Shown here in pieces: positions 47,166 through 59,559 of a stretch of DNA of 64,000 nt. The stretch is from Augochlora pura (lineage: Eukaryota; Arthropoda; Insecta; Hymenoptera; Halictidae), in contig NC_135780.1 in assembly GCF_028453695.1 (NCBI RefSeq), positions 310,001 through 374,000 of the forward strand. Reading direction: 5' to 3'. Both the position numbers and the translations under genes were made by a program. The notes beneath the pieces were generated by a model. It saw nothing but the letters and a program-made list of their open reading frames with translations, did not search any database and was not told the DNA's origin. Position 1 is the first letter of the stretch. Every line of letters begins with the position of its first letter.

Positions 47166-48797
47166 AATAACAGCATATAATGAATCGAGTCGATCGAGTA
47201 CAGTAACAAGTAATCGATAAGACGAGTAATTTTGTAAACGAAATGATTTTGGCATTTATTGCCAAGTATTATATTTGAACAATTTGGTAAATTGTTCCCA
47301 ATTGTTCCTCAGCTTGTACACAGAAATGGACAGTTTAGAAAGAGAAGATACCAAAGCGACCATTTATGTATACAAGCTGAAGAACAATTCGAGAGAATTT
47401 TCTGTATTTCAGTACAGTATAGAAGATTATTTGAAGCTTGGAAACGTATAAAGTAGTATATTATTTAAATCGTCGATTTCTACGTATGTTATCTAAACAC
47501 TGTGAAACACTGTATCAAAAATACACTAAAAATGTAGATGATCAGCATTATTCCATAGGTATCTGATATCAAAGCTGTCGGTAAACGAATTCGTCCATGC
47601 TCGTTTAATTCCTCGCGGAAAAATCACTTTTCCGACGCAATCCGACCTTCGATCGATGCTTTATTTCCCTCGGAATACCGATCACTCTACGACGAAGTCT
47701 GCGACGGAAGTACAATGTTCTTGAGATATTGTTCCGTCCGTCAGATCTAAATCGTCGCATTATTGCGACCGTTCGATTAAGATAAATCGCCAGGCAATTG
47801 GAACTTGATCACGCGTAAAATTACTTTCGAATTAATCCTGTCCGACGGAAATCGCGCTGGAACGGCGAGAAAAAAGGCAAACTGGATGAGCAGCTCGCGA
47901 ATCAAGTAAATCCTGGTTGGCCAATGAACTCACAGTCGCGGAGAATTATTCAACCTAACGGAATTATTCAGTCTTTTCAAATTATTCAAATTATTCAAAT
48001 TATTCAAATTATTCAAATTATTCAAATTATTCGAATTTTTCAGCCTATATGAATTACTCAAATTATTCGAATTATTCATACATCCAACCCTAACAGCCGC
48101 GTATGCTACAAGCACGTTCTGCCGCCAACAATCCCGCCGAAAAAGATGAGGTGTTCTTAACGCGTTGCAAAAAAATTAACCATAGTTAATGGGCCGGTAG
48201 AAAAGGACTTGCCTCCGGTGGGACATGCGACCCGAGTGTCGCAATAATAATGAACTTCTTTGCCCGGCCGGTGTTCAACTGTAGGAGAGGGGCAAGCGTC
48301 ACTCTTTATTTCCGCGCGGAACCGCGTCACGCCTGGGAAAACCATCGGCTTTCTGGTCACGTTAATTGCAACTACCTTCGGCCAGTAATTTCTGTCGGCT
48401 GCGTCGCCGCGGAAAGTGCATCCACGTGTAATTTCAGTTAGAAGTGGCGCACGCGACGTTTACATTAATCAAGCAACATATGTCGGCCGCGTTCCGCGCT
48501 ATGATTCTTCGAGTTTTAACAATTTCGCTAGGAGATGTCGCGTGTCGGCAGCCAACCGACCGTCGCGAAACATTTTCTGCTGTCAAACTGTTTCGAGTAA
48601 ACTGTCAAACGGTGTAGAAAAATAACTCGCGCCGATAGCACCAATTTTAATACACCGATAGCAGAACATGGACACGCAAGATTGCGCTCCGATGAAACGG
48701 AAGTCCAGCTTTCGAATATCAATTTCGTGCAACACAAAGTATTACGCATAGATTGCGCATGTTTGTGCAAAATTTGTTTGTCGAAATATGCAAGGTA
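47166..48797. other. Intergenic, no gene
   Basis: Contains the 9-bp array at about 47965-48030. The other open frames are short and unrecognised. Confidence 0.5.
47965..48070. repeat. 9-bp tandem repeat (ATTCAAATT)n
   Basis: About six perfect copies followed by degenerate copies. Confidence 0.85.
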
Positions 48798-49158
48798 CAG
48801 TCAGTCCCATAAGTATTCGTACCCTCATTGCTTATAAGAGAAATTGATTAAAATCAAGGGACGCATGTAAAATTTTGCAATAAACTTATTATTTTCAATG
48901 AACACATGTATAATGTTTATTTATACCAAATTATAAGAAAATTGATTAACTAATAACAAAAATATATTGATCTTACTCCTCGTAGTACATCAGTCCAAAA
49001 GTATTCGTACCAGTGTAGATTTTGTCAAAACATCGCATATTAGAGTAGCTTTTTTACTTTATATTAATTTTCTAGTATTTAGTGGGTCCACCTTTATGCA
49101 TTATTATATCGTTTAATCGATTTGACATACTTTCTATCAGTTTTAATGTGATATTTGG

Positions 49159-50852
49159 TGAATTACTATGCGAGCACTAGAGACTTCCGGGGCGTGGGTG
49201 TTTTTTCACCCTTCCGGGGTTGTAAGGCCCGGATTGAACCGTTGGAGGACACGTGATGCCGGTGTCGCCGATATATTACCCACCAAATTAAAATTGGTTA
49301 ACGGATTCGAATGGTAGAGCGGTGGTTGCGCGTATGATATTTGTGTTTTAACGATGGTGACTGAATGACTCGACTTGTTTGTCTCGACTGGGAGACTGTA
49401 TGATTGTATGTTTCCTCGACTGCTGGAGGTTGAAACTGTATTTCGACTGCTAGAGATTGTATGATGTCGACTAGTTGCGACTGAATGACGAGTCCCTTGA
49501 TGTGGACTGTTTGACGAATGTTTGCAGACTGTTATGAAGACGAATCGTTGGACTCGATCGTCGTTGAACTAGAATTCGTCAGGGGGTGTGGGCGTTTCTG
49601 CCTTTTGGGGGTTTCCGCGAGAACTTGCATTTCGGTATGAAAGAAGGGCACTGATTGGGTTTTGCCGATTGCTGCATAGTACCAATCAGTGCTGTTCCGT
49701 CCTGGGCATAGGGCCCCAAGAACGACATTCAGACAAGGAAGGCCAATTTACAGTTTATGATGCTAGTAATGGTAAAAAGCTATTTTTGAGGAACCGAACC
49801 ATCAAGTAATTTTAATATTTCGCGCAACGCATGGTAATCGGTTTACAATCTCTTGTTCTCGGTATCAATAGCGAACGCTGACATCATAAACCTCGGGGAT
49901 TTCCAAAGGGCTCCGCGGACAGAGGCCTGAAGGCCCAAGCCAGGCTCGCGACCATTCCGCGAACGGCTATTTTTACGGTAAATTCAGACCTGGAGGAAAT
50001 CCCTGTCAAACATTGCTAAACATCCCCTACCACAGAGTTCCTTCATATCCCTACTTTAAACATTTTTCCACTTCCACCAAATTTCTCCTGCAACCGAGCT
50101 TTCCTAAAAGCTAGTACGACATCGAAATAACAGAATCGTTTTAGCAACAAGTGCAGCAAGTTAGAATCGTTTTAGCAACAAGTGCAGCAGGTTAGAATCG
50201 TTTTAGCAACAAGTGCAGCAAGTTAGAATCGTTTTAGCAACAAGTGCAGCAAGTTAGAATCAAGTTAGAATTGTTCTTGCACCGAGGTAGCAAGATCAAA
50301 AGAATCATTTCACTATTATATATCGCGACGTTAATTATATCGAGATTAGCTACAACTGCAGCCAAATCGTTTGTAGCTAAGATCACTTCTGTACAAAGTG
50401 TAAATAAACGGATTCTCCGGAGTTAGCCTTACAACCTTTCTTCGTTAACCGGTCGTAAATCTAAGTCGTCAACGAGGCGAACGATACGACACAACAAGTG
50501 CCTTCTTTGACTTGGCGACACCCTCTTGTCGTGTCGTGAGGATGTTTCGTATGTATAGAATTTATGGCGTAAAAAAGTGCTGCGGGTCGCGTACTCGATT
50601 AGTGTGACTCTTCGGATTACCCGGTTTACGGCACGTCCCAGCTGTGGGCTTCGAAGATGCTATTATGCAGTTCTCTTAGAAATATTAACTTTATGACACG
50701 TAAGGGTTATCGAGGAAGACGGCAATGAAATTAGCATGCTTCTGGTCGCCAGATGTAAAAAATGCCTTCATCTCAAAAATAACCTTCCTCGCGTCCGTGT
50801 CATAAAGCCCCTGGGCAGAAACTCCAGGTGTTTGTTCCTTCGGGACGGAACA
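49159..50852. mobile_element. LTR-like unit, probably a solo LTR, inside the Tc1 transposase
   Basis: 1694 bp starting TG and ending CA, flanked by the 5-bp direct duplication TTTGG (49154-49158 and 50853-50857). TG...CA ends with a 5-bp duplication are the hallmark of LTR retrotransposon integration. No gag or pol frame is visible, so a solo LTR left by recombination is likely, though unusually long. On the + strand it has an AATAAA (about 50403) and a 31-bp tandem repeat. Confidence 0.72.
50133..50257. repeat. 31-bp tandem repeat, four copies, in the LTR-like unit
   Basis: GAATCGTTTTAGCAACAAGT starts at 50133, 50164, 50195 and 50226. The copies differ at one base or so. Confidence 0.9.
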
Positions 50853-51429
50853 TTTGGTTCAATACTATTCCAAACTTCCAAAATATTGTTTTTTAGCATT
50901 TGTTTATTGAAAATTTCATGCTCGTGTAGTCTTTTATCTATTTCCGTCCGTAAATTTTCTATAGGATTTGTATCTGGACTCTGAGGAGGTGCTATACATA
51001 TAAAAAATGGGGAACGTGGTAAAGTATCCACTCACGAACAATCTGAGCAGTATGCTTCGGGTCGTCGTCGCGTTGAAAATAGTAGTCATCTTCCAGATCA
51101 AGGTTAATCCCACTTGAGTGTAGATTTTCTTCGAGTATAGTTTTATACTTTATCTTATCCAAAATTCCATCGATAAAGACAAGTTTGTCCACTCCGGATG
51201 CCGCCATACAGCCCCACACCATCGCGGAGCCTCCGTCGTGCTTTACAGTTGGTTGTACATTTTTTAATTCTAATTCTGTATTAGGCTTTCTCCGAACTTT
51301 TCTTCTTCCGTCACATCCAAATATATTAAATAAGATAAAAATTTTATTGCAAAATTTTACATACATCCCTTAATTTCAACAGGTTTCTCTTATAAGCAAT
51401 GAGGGTACGAATACTTATGGGATTAACAG

Positions 51430-52888
51430 AATATATTCGAGAGTATGAAAAAATATATATACTGTTAACTAGTACTCTACTTGTTACTATTTATATAAAA
51501 TTGCGTTACAACGTGCTCCAATCGATTTTCTCTCCGTTCTGGTCTGCCGATTCGTGTCTTTTATCAGATAAAATTAATTAAATGTTCTTTCAGCGTTGCT
51601 GGGCGTGATGGAGGCGTACGTGTACCGGTCGCATTGAATCGTTTCATTCCGGCGTGCATTTCAACTCGAATTTTCCTTCGGGATCCCTCGGCGAGGTCGG
51701 CGCACACGTGTGCGAACGTTTCACTTTTAATTACTTGGCTAGTTAACTCGCGAGTTAAATACTGATTGAAGATTTCGTGTGTCTGTCTGTTTGGGCGGGT
51801 GGGAAATTCCGGCGGTCAAACTGGCGAACTTTCGAGGGATCGATGGGGATTTCGGTCGTGTTGCTCGCAGCAACGGAGTGAAGTTACCGCCGGGAAAACG
51901 AAGACCCTGGGAGATCTGTGATTGCGCTTCAACTTGCTGGTTGCGGTCGCGAGGCATTCCTTCGAATTTCCTTCCGACGGAATCGAAGGGCTGGCCCTTT
52001 GAACGGCGGTAGTTGGTTCGGTCCTCGAGCTGCGAACGTCTCGAAAATATTTACACGCGGATATTTTAGTCTCCCAGGAGACATAAGGCTGCTGGAGATT
52101 ATGGGAGTAATGATACGATTTCATGCGAGTTTCTATTTATTCTTTCAACGTGCCAATGCTTTTATACGTCTATTATCGCGTAGATGTATTTACAAATCTA
52201 TTATTACTCAAATTTGTATTAGAAATTTGTTAAAATTTTATATAAATTTTATATCAAACATTTATTACAGTTGATAGCATTATTATTTAAAAACAGTTCG
52301 TTTAAATTTCTATTAAAAATCTATGACATTTGAAATTTTTATTTTGTACAAGTCTATTATATAATTTAAATTTATAATAGATATCCATTAGAATAAAATT
52401 TTATATTAAACATTTATTATAATTGGTATCATCCCTATTTCAAATCAGTTCATTGTTATTTTAAAGAAGTATATTATAATTTAAATATATTAGGTTGGAA
52501 ACTATGAAACGGGCGTTTTTGTTTAGTCTGTGNNNNNNNNNNNNNNNNNNNNNNNNNNNNNNNNNNNNNNNNNNNNNNNNNNNNNNNNNNNNNNNNNNNN
52601 NNNNNNNNNNNNNNNNNNNNNNNNNNNNNNNNAAATTACAATCTTCTGTGTAGAAAAGTACAATCTTCTGTGTAGAAAAGATCAAAGAAAATTCAATAGG
52701 TCTCCGTTAAGTATATACATCAGTGCCTATACACAAGGATCACTGGGCCGCGAGTGTCGGTGCAATTAGCCATGTACAGGGGTCCGTAGATCGAGCGGCA
52801 GTCTCGCAGTCGCAGCAAAGGCAGATAGAGTATCAAAAATAAATAGATATTAAAACACTGGATTTCGATGGAAAACGGCGCAACAAAT
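51430..52888. other. Intergenic; gap and mariner-like end
   Basis: AT-rich sequence between the Tc1 element and the 3' end of the large intronless gene. It holds a possible mariner terminus next to a 100-N gap (52533-52632) and a 22-bp direct repeat (TACAATCTTCTGTGTAGAAA) just after the gap. No gene seen. Confidence 0.5.
52490..52532 (+). mobile_element. mariner-like terminal repeat, cut by the gap
   Basis: TTAGGTTGGAAACTATGAAA preceded by TA resembles the ends of mariner elements (TTAGGTTGG...). The rest would lie in the adjacent assembly gap. Confidence 0.5.
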
Positions 52889-55800
52889 TTAAAACCTATC
52901 AAACGAGAAATCGTTGTGATTCGTTTTATTAATATTATCACAGATAATGCTTTTGACCGCCGGATGGTCGTACTTCAATAACTTCGCGATCAGATTGTTG
53001 TATCTCTGCGCGTATTTCTTCTCTGCGACCGGAACGAGCACATGGGCGGCGATGAAAGTGGCTTCCGGTGAACCGACCTCCATCAGTCCCTCTATCACCG
53101 ACAATGTGGCGTCGTCGTTTTCGTAATCTTTGAAGTTGTTCATCTTCAACACGGAGTTCAATAGATCAGCGATGAAACCGAGGAACAGCTGCGTGTATAT
53201 GTCGATGAGCTCTTTGAGCTTCCGGCCGAGGCTCAGACCGAAGTCCTTGGGCGTTTTGGCGGTCACTTGCTCCTTCTTGAAGAACAGCAACAGGTAGGAC
53301 GTGGGGTCCACCTCAGGTGACAGGGTGGCGTGAAATGCGTTCATAATCCCCTCGAGCACCTTGAGCTCGTTGCTGCCTTTTATTTCGAAGACTGCTTGCT
53401 TCACGAACGAGCCGATAAAATGGTTAGTTTCGCGGACGTGCGACCACTTCGGATTCGGAACGTCCCAGCCGTTCTTCACAGCTTGGTTGAAGATGTCGGC
53501 GAAGGTCTTCATCCTGGCGTCGAACTTGTCGCCGGCGTACATGAGGTACGAGTTCAGCGCAAAGTTCTCGACCACGACGACCGGGATCTTTGACTGAACG
53601 AAGAGGAACTTACGCAGGATGCTCTCGGTGAGCTTTTCGGGCAACAAGTTGCAGATGTATGGGCTGATCTCCTGGATCAAGGGACACCAGTAGGTGCTCT
53701 CGTTCTCGGAAATCTTCACGATCACGGATATGATCAGTTGGATGTAGTCACTGACGTATTCGTCGGAGACCGACGGGATCATTCTGATCACGTCCAAGAT
53801 TGCGACGTTATTCCACTGGCCGAGCATCGGGATCATCTCACTGATCAGGGTCCAGCTGTCAGGCCCGGGCTCTTTGGCGAACTGCGCTTTCGCGATGGAG
53901 AACAGAACCTCCCGGATGGAGTGGTTGTCGTTGTTCTTCCATTCGAACGTCAGATACGCGTAGAGTTTGTCTTTCGGTGCCACCAATCGCATTATTCGGA
54001 TCTCGTTCTTGTGGACGGATACATATTTAGGGTTCAGAGGGCTCTGCACAAAGGCGAGGACACGATTCTGCGGGATCCGTCGGCACAAGTTCATCATAGT
54101 TACCAGAGCCTCCCGCAGATAGTCCCCTACGCAGTACCGGATCACAAGATTCATGGAAATCGGTGGGTTCGAGTACCTGGCGCAGGAAATGGAGGTGTGC
54201 GAGAACGTGTAGTCCTCCTTCGCCTGCTCGTGATAGATGTCCAGTCCTTGGGCCGGCGGGACCAGCGGTTCAAGGATCTTCGTCAGCGTTTCGCCTTGCA
54301 CGAGCAATGCTATGGCCTTCAGGCAGGTGGCATTCTTCTTGGACTTCAAGTCCTCGAGACTCTGCTGCAGGAACTTCACCGGGATGTCGTTGTACCATCG
54401 GCTAGCTCGCATGAATCGCATGGCGTCCTTTTGGTGACATTTTTTGTGGAACGCGGCTAAGTACTCCTTCCATTTGGACAAGATGCTGCTCGGATCCTTT
54501 TTCAGCAACGCCAACGCCTTAATCATCTCTATTTCCTCTTCTTCCTCCCAAAAAGAATCAAACAAACTCTTCTCGAACTTTCTGAAAAAATACTTGAAGG
54601 ACATGATTATCGAGTAACTGTTTGAATCGTTCGATTTTATTATCCTCTCAACCTCCTTCAGCAACCAGGGATAATCCTTCACGAATATCGGTTCCAATCG
54701 AATGTTCCTCTTCACGCGATCCCAGTTGAATGTGTAGATAGATACGACGACATCATGCAGGAGGTGATCTCTGTTTTCGCACCAAGGAATCTCGTCGGAT
54801 TTGTAGTGTTTCGAGACTTCGACCAGGCAAGCCTCCAAACACATCCTCTCGTACTCGGGGTACTCCTGCAAGAAGTTGCAACGCAGGGTCGACTTGGAAT
54901 TCAGTTGCACTAGGATTTTGATCTCCTTGTCAATCGGCTGCTTGTTGAGGATCCTAAAGTGAATGGCCGCTTCGACGATCTCGGTGCCGATCGTTTTCAA
55001 CTCGTCCTTAATGTGGACGCGTACTATGATGTCTAGCAGAACCGACCATATATTCTTGTTGAGGCGAGGAACATCGTAGATCTGCATCAGGTTGCTCAGG
55101 ACAATCGCCAGAAACATGGACTGCTCGTTCTTGTGTCTGTCTCTGACGTAGGTCAGGACCTCCAGCAGAGTCTGCTCCTCGTTGTTCACTTTACAGTTGA
55201 AGATCATTTGGCAGACCAGAGCTGCCCTAACAGCCACGTCCACATTCATTTGGATCTCATTCTTGATTTCAGGTATCGTGTCTTTAGTAGGTAGGTAGCA
55301 CCTCCAGGTATTCCTGAAGTCATCGGTGCTAATCTTCATGCCTTCTTCTATCTTGATTTTGGCTTGCCTGATCCTCTCGTCGGCCGGCAACAGCAACATC
55401 AACTCGAACGTCACCAGACTGCTGTTGTCCAGGATGTTATCCCCGTAGATTTCGCGGTAGGATTTGATCAACAGGTCGGCCTTCTTCTCTTCCGGGTAAT
55501 GGGTCAAATAGTTGAGCATCGTGTTGGTGTCGAAGTCGGCGGTTTTCTCCGGGAACAGTTTGGGGAACATGACCTCCATGTGTGTGGCGCTGATTATCTG
55601 CAGCGGCACCAGATCGATGAATAGTTTCGGCTTCCTCAGGAGATGGTCCTTGGCGTTCTTCATAAAATACTCGGCCCGCTTTCTGCTAAGAGTTACCGGC
55701 ACCGGTGCTTTCTCGTGCATCTCGTATAGCCCGACGAATGAGCTCGGTCTCTTCTTTATCATCGCCGCGAGGACGTCGCCCATGTTGCTGATGTCCACCT

Positions 55801-56455
55801 TGTGAACGTTCCTATGATTGGGATCCTCTCTCGGGTTGCTCAGCTTGAAGTAGCGTACGATCAGGTCGGGGTACTTGTGGAAGATCGTTTCCACCAGCTT
55901 GCGGCTTAACACGATTCTCCTCTTCACGATGGTATCGAATATAAAGCTCTCGCTGCAGGCAGGCAGCAGAGGCAGCGCCTGCTCTAAGCTGTAAGCCGCG
56001 GTTATGGCATTGAAGAACTTCTCGGCGAGCCCCGTCTCTTTCAATCGGATAGATAACTTCTTGATTATGCGTTTCCGGGTGTTCAGGGAAACGAAAGGGA
56101 ACAGTTGATCGAGGAAGTACTCGATGTTGGTGAACTTCTTGTTGCTGCCATCGAAGAAGCTATTAACTTGCAATGCTTTCGCTACCACCTCCGCGTCCTC
56201 GGACTTCAACGCTTCCGAGATCGCATTGTAGTTGTCCTGATTCTTCGGGTCCCGTTTGATCAGTATCTGAGCCGTCTGCGCCTGTATCAATGGCGCTAAT
56301 AAGCGGGACACCTTCATTCCTTCCATTACTTCCTCGAGGCTGTTGCTCTCCGAAGTCCGCTCCTTTATCAAGGTCGCTATACATTTGTACTTCTCGCCGG
56401 CGGTTTTACCCGGAACCGACTGGATCGCGTCCAAGTACGGCGTCTGGATCTCCAT
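52889..56455 (-). CDS. Intronless 1188-residue protein of unknown function
   Basis: A single uninterrupted frame of 3567 nt, by far the longest in the window, and certainly selected. I do not recognise a named family. The product is long, probably cytosolic, with no signal peptide (MEIQTPYLDAIQSV) and no clear membrane segment. The text is dominated by amphipathic helical stretches with Leu/Ile spacing, suggesting an alpha-solenoid (HEAT/ARM-like) scaffold. An acidic run (WEEEEEIEM) lies near residue 640. No catalytic motif is evident. The upstream text TTACTTTCAAG (minus strand, about 56490) could be a splice acceptor for a 5' UTR intron. It lies between the esterase and the UGTs on the same strand, without close spacing. 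A retrocopy or a lineage-specific Hymenoptera family are both possible. Confidence 0.9.
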   Translation of the reverse strand: MEIQTPYLDAIQSVPGKTAGEKYKCIATLIKERTSESNSLEEVMEGMKVSRLLAPLIQAQTAQILIKRDPKNQDNYNAISEALKSEDAEVVAKALQVNSFFDGSNKKFTNIEYFLDQLFPFVSLNTRKRIIKKLSIRLKETGLAEKFFNAITAAYSLEQALPLLPACSESFIFDTIVKRRIVLSRKLVETIFHKYPDLIVRYFKLSNPREDPNHRNVHKVDISNMGDVLAAMIKKRPSSFVGLYEMHEKAPVPVTLSRKRAEYFMKNAKDHLLRKPKLFIDLVPLQIISATHMEVMFPKLFPEKTADFDTNTMLNYLTHYPEEKKADLLIKSYREIYGDNILDNSSLVTFELMLLLPADERIRQAKIKIEEGMKISTDDFRNTWRCYLPTKDTIPEIKNEIQMNVDVAVRAALVCQMIFNCKVNNEEQTLLEVLTYVRDRHKNEQSMFLAIVLSNLMQIYDVPRLNKNIWSVLLDIIVRVHIKDELKTIGTEIVEAAIHFRILNKQPIDKEIKILVQLNSKSTLRCNFLQEYPEYERMCLEACLVEVSKHYKSDEIPWCENRDHLLHDVVVSIYTFNWDRVKRNIRLEPIFVKDYPWLLKEVERIIKSNDSNSYSIIMSFKYFFRKFEKSLFDSFWEEEEEIEMIKALALLKKDPSSILSKWKEYLAAFHKKCHQKDAMRFMRASRWYNDIPVKFLQQSLEDLKSKKNATCLKAIALLVQGETLTKILEPLVPPAQGLDIYHEQAKEDYTFSHTSISCARYSNPPISMNLVIRYCVGDYLREALVTMMNLCRRIPQNRVLAFVQSPLNPKYVSVHKNEIRIMRLVAPKDKLYAYLTFEWKNNDNHSIREVLFSIAKAQFAKEPGPDSWTLISEMIPMLGQWNNVAILDVIRMIPSVSDEYVSDYIQLIISVIVKISENESTYWCPLIQEISPYICNLLPEKLTESILRKFLFVQSKIPVVVVENFALNSYLMYAGDKFDARMKTFADIFNQAVKNGWDVPNPKWSHVRETNHFIGSFVKQAVFEIKGSNELKVLEGIMNAFHATLSPEVDPTSYLLLFFKKEQVTAKTPKDFGLSLGRKLKELIDIYTQLFLGFIADLLNSVLKMNNFKDYENDDATLSVIEGLMEVGSPEATFIAAHVLVPVAEKKYAQRYNNLIAKLLKYDHPAVKSIICDNINKTNHNDFSFDRF

Positions 56456-59400
56456 TTTGCCTTCGGTCGGAGTCGGACAGCTTGAAAGTAAATGTTCAAA
56501 ATGAAATCATGGCAGTTCGTCGATAAAAAGGTTTTCTTATCATTAATCTTATCGTCGCCGGTTTTACATTTTTTATATTCAAATTGTTGATATTGAAGCA
56601 TGCATTACAATTAAAACGACGAACGGTTTAAATAAATACGACAATATGCGTTAGCTGCTTTTAGAGCTCGGTAAGTTTAATGTTAAACATAAGTTATTGA
56701 ATATAGTAGAAACTAAATATCGAATTTATTGTCTGTCTACTGCGAAAGAGGTTCGGATAACGCGTTATCGATAACGCCGTAAATTTCCTGATTGAGATGC
56801 CATCTTGTTTAAATTCACGTTTCGCCGAGGACACGATTAAAATCTTGAAATACATAAACCGAACGGATAACCGCCCCTCTCTAAACGATTATATAATACT
56901 GATACAGACAGTGTGATTTGTGGCGTGCCCTTTAAACTTTGTTAATTAAGCACACAACGGAAATTTCGCCTCTTAAGAGTTCTTCGTAATTTTTTAAATA
57001 TTTTTTAATCGAACGACATTCGAATCTTTCGTAAGATGAACGAGATAAATTATGATCTTTCGATTCGTAATTTCATCAATTAGTAATATTAACACTTTTT
57101 TATTTCGTAATCACTTACGTCATAAATAATTGTTGAAAAAATTGTTTATAAAGTCGAAATTCTAAAGTACTCCACTGAGTGTCTGATCTTTGGCAGGAGC
57201 GTTTTCCTGTGCGCGTATACATTACCCGTGTATTTCAGGAATTCTTTTCCACATTTTCTTACGAAACTCTAACTTATCGCATCCGAATTATATCCACAAA
57301 CGTTTGAAGAACATTATCATCGAAGCTACATCGATTATTCTTAATCCCTCTAATAATAATAGATTATTAACCGTTCCTTTTCAATGGCTGGCGCAGTGAC
57401 TACTGTCGAAGACTTCCGAACCGGAAATTCAAAACAATGTTCAATTAGTATAGCAGAAATGAACTCTTACATGTCCTAAAATAAAATAATTATTTTCAAC
57501 GAAACAGCATAAATCTAAGAAGAGTGTATTAACTTTTTACTAATATATTCGATGGTTGAACAAATTCGTGGGTTTTTTGTTTTTGCTTTATAGCACTTGA
57601 GCATTAATTAGCAAAGTAAGTAAGCTACTGGGAAAACCTCCTTCAGCTCAATAAAACTGACATATAGAAATGAAGTACCACAAATCAAAAAATCATCATT
57701 TTTGACATCTGCTATTTTTAGCTTTTCATTCGAGGTTTCATCTCGAATTGATTCCGCGAATTTATTTAACCCAAGAGAACGTTTGAGCTTTTACTCAAGA
57801 TCGCGCTAGTAATTCTTTCTCAAGTAATTGCACAAAACAAATCGGCCCGAAAAAACAATTTCCAAAATACATCGGCGAAATAACCTCGGATGTAATATCA
57901 TACGTACCTCGCGAGACGAGATCCTCCGACAGGAAGATAAATCGATTCGTTAACGAAAGGTTATGTGTCGATGACTAACGCCGACGAGGATCTGCAGGAA
58001 AAAACTTCGTCCGGAAAACTGTTGCTTGCCACGTTGAATTTAATGAAAACAGACCGGCCGGTAAATTGAGGTTTCTTCTGACGTTTCACTGCGAATTTTT
58101 ACTCGTTCATAGTTCGAGATATCGTACGACAGGCTCGCGACAAAACACGGGCGAGTATACGTTCTGGTCGCGACACAAAGTTTACCGTTCAATGTGCAAT
58201 CGCGGATTGCATACGTGTTTTTCCGGCCGACCAAGTTAGGTTAGGTCCGCGATCGAAAACATCGACGGGCCGCGGCCTTGGTTCGCCGAGGTTCCTTTTA
58301 TCGTTCACTTCGGGGTTTAATTGTCTGATAACGCTTTCTCCCGCGATATCAATACTTTCTTCGTCGAAAATAATAACGCAACAAATGAGACGACGAGTAG
58401 CTCGTCGAGCTACACTGATGTGACGCCTGGTCCGACTAGCGCCTGCGCAAACGCTGTTGCTGTAGTGCCCCTAAATATAACTCGATCCATTGTACTCGCT
58501 CCGCCGATGACTAATCGACATATCTGATACCTGACGCAACCGCCCCCACCCACTCTTTATGAGCTTCTAAATTTACTGTTTCGCATCTTCCTTGGGCAGC
58601 CATGTTAACCGCTGACTGCATTATCTTTTCAAACGACCAGATACCGCGACAAGTGCACGAAATCATTTCTTCGCCGATTAGCATTGCCCAATAGTGGGGT
58701 TAAAATTAGCTTTTTCATCGTGACGCAAATTTCTTATTAAATTCGATCGATTCGTTATTCCATTTACCAGGTACTTCTTATAGTATTAAAATACTTACTA
58801 ACAAGATAATCGATGTTCTTGATAAACACACAACGACGAAACGTACCTTCTGCGAGCAACTTCATGTCACGTACAAATTTTAAATACTGTCTTTTACGAT
58901 CGGGGATATCGAAAAGTAATTTCGACGAAATTTATATATATTAAATATCAGTTATATTTAATTACATTTAAGTATACTTGATTAGATAATATTTAACAGA
59001 CTAATTTTGTGCATTATAAATACTTATTAGAAAAGTAGAAAGTACGAAATATCAGGATCATTGAAGTAATTTATTAATGCTGTAGCATTATTTTTATTTT
59101 ACTTCACCAGATAAAAATCAATGCACTATAAAATAGTAAAACACTCAACATTATTATTATATATTGATATAATTATTATATGTGGAATTATCAAAATTAT
59201 CAAAAAATGATACGAGCGTCTCTAAATTCTTGTAATTACCTCGAAGATTTTTGTTCCTACACGCGGGTCTGCAATCAAGTTATTTCAATAATTAATGCGC
59301 TTCGAGTGTGTACACTAACGAAACGTTTGTGATGATGCAGTTGCATCACAATTTTTCCTCGTAAGGTAATTACCATTTGCTCGTATCGCAAACATTAATC

Positions 59401-59559
59401 TTTTTATTCGGTTTAATCGTTCTGGTCCCACTCATTTTATTGTTTGGTCGAACGGAAGAATTCGGCGGCTCCTATGGACGTATCTTTTAATTCCATTCGC
59501 TGTCGTAACTTAAAAGATTCGTCACAACATTATGTTTATCTAATTTTTATTCTGGAAGT

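Larger units (their letters stand above)
49072..51366 (-). pseudogene. Tc1-like transposase remnant
   Basis: The text starts abruptly at FGCDGRRKVRRKPNTEL, right after the right terminal repeat. It continues WGCMAASGVDKLVFIDG, the second catalytic Asp motif (DDDPKHTA), and after a frameshift at about 51000-51030 SPDTNPIENL (catalytic Glu). It breaks at WNSIEP. The final part, LKLIESMSNRLNDII ending GGPTKY and stop TAG at 49072-49074, lies beyond the inserted LTR-like unit and is in frame once that is removed. Confidence 0.82.
48798..51429 (-). mobile_element. Tc1-like DNA transposon, broken
   Basis: Long inverted ends of about 100 bp: the left begins AGTCCCATAAGTATTCGTAC after TACAGTC, and the right is its inverse, with homology continuing through ACCCTCATTGCTTATAAGAG and GTAAAATTTTGCAATAAA. 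The transposase lies on the minus strand. Its N-terminal half (helix-turn-helix and first catalytic Asp) is deleted, there is a frameshift, and an LTR-like unit (49159-50852) is inserted near the C-terminus. The element cannot encode an active enzyme but could be moved in trans. Confidence 0.82.

Noticed and set aside
47930..48115. Asn/Leu-rich open frame (NNLNNLNNL).
   Set aside because: Translation of the (ATTCAAATT)n repeat, not a coding sequence.
53330..54460. Open frames on the + strand, up to 240 codons, opposite the intronless gene.
   Set aside because: Antisense shadows of the 1188-codon frame, with no independent evidence of coding.
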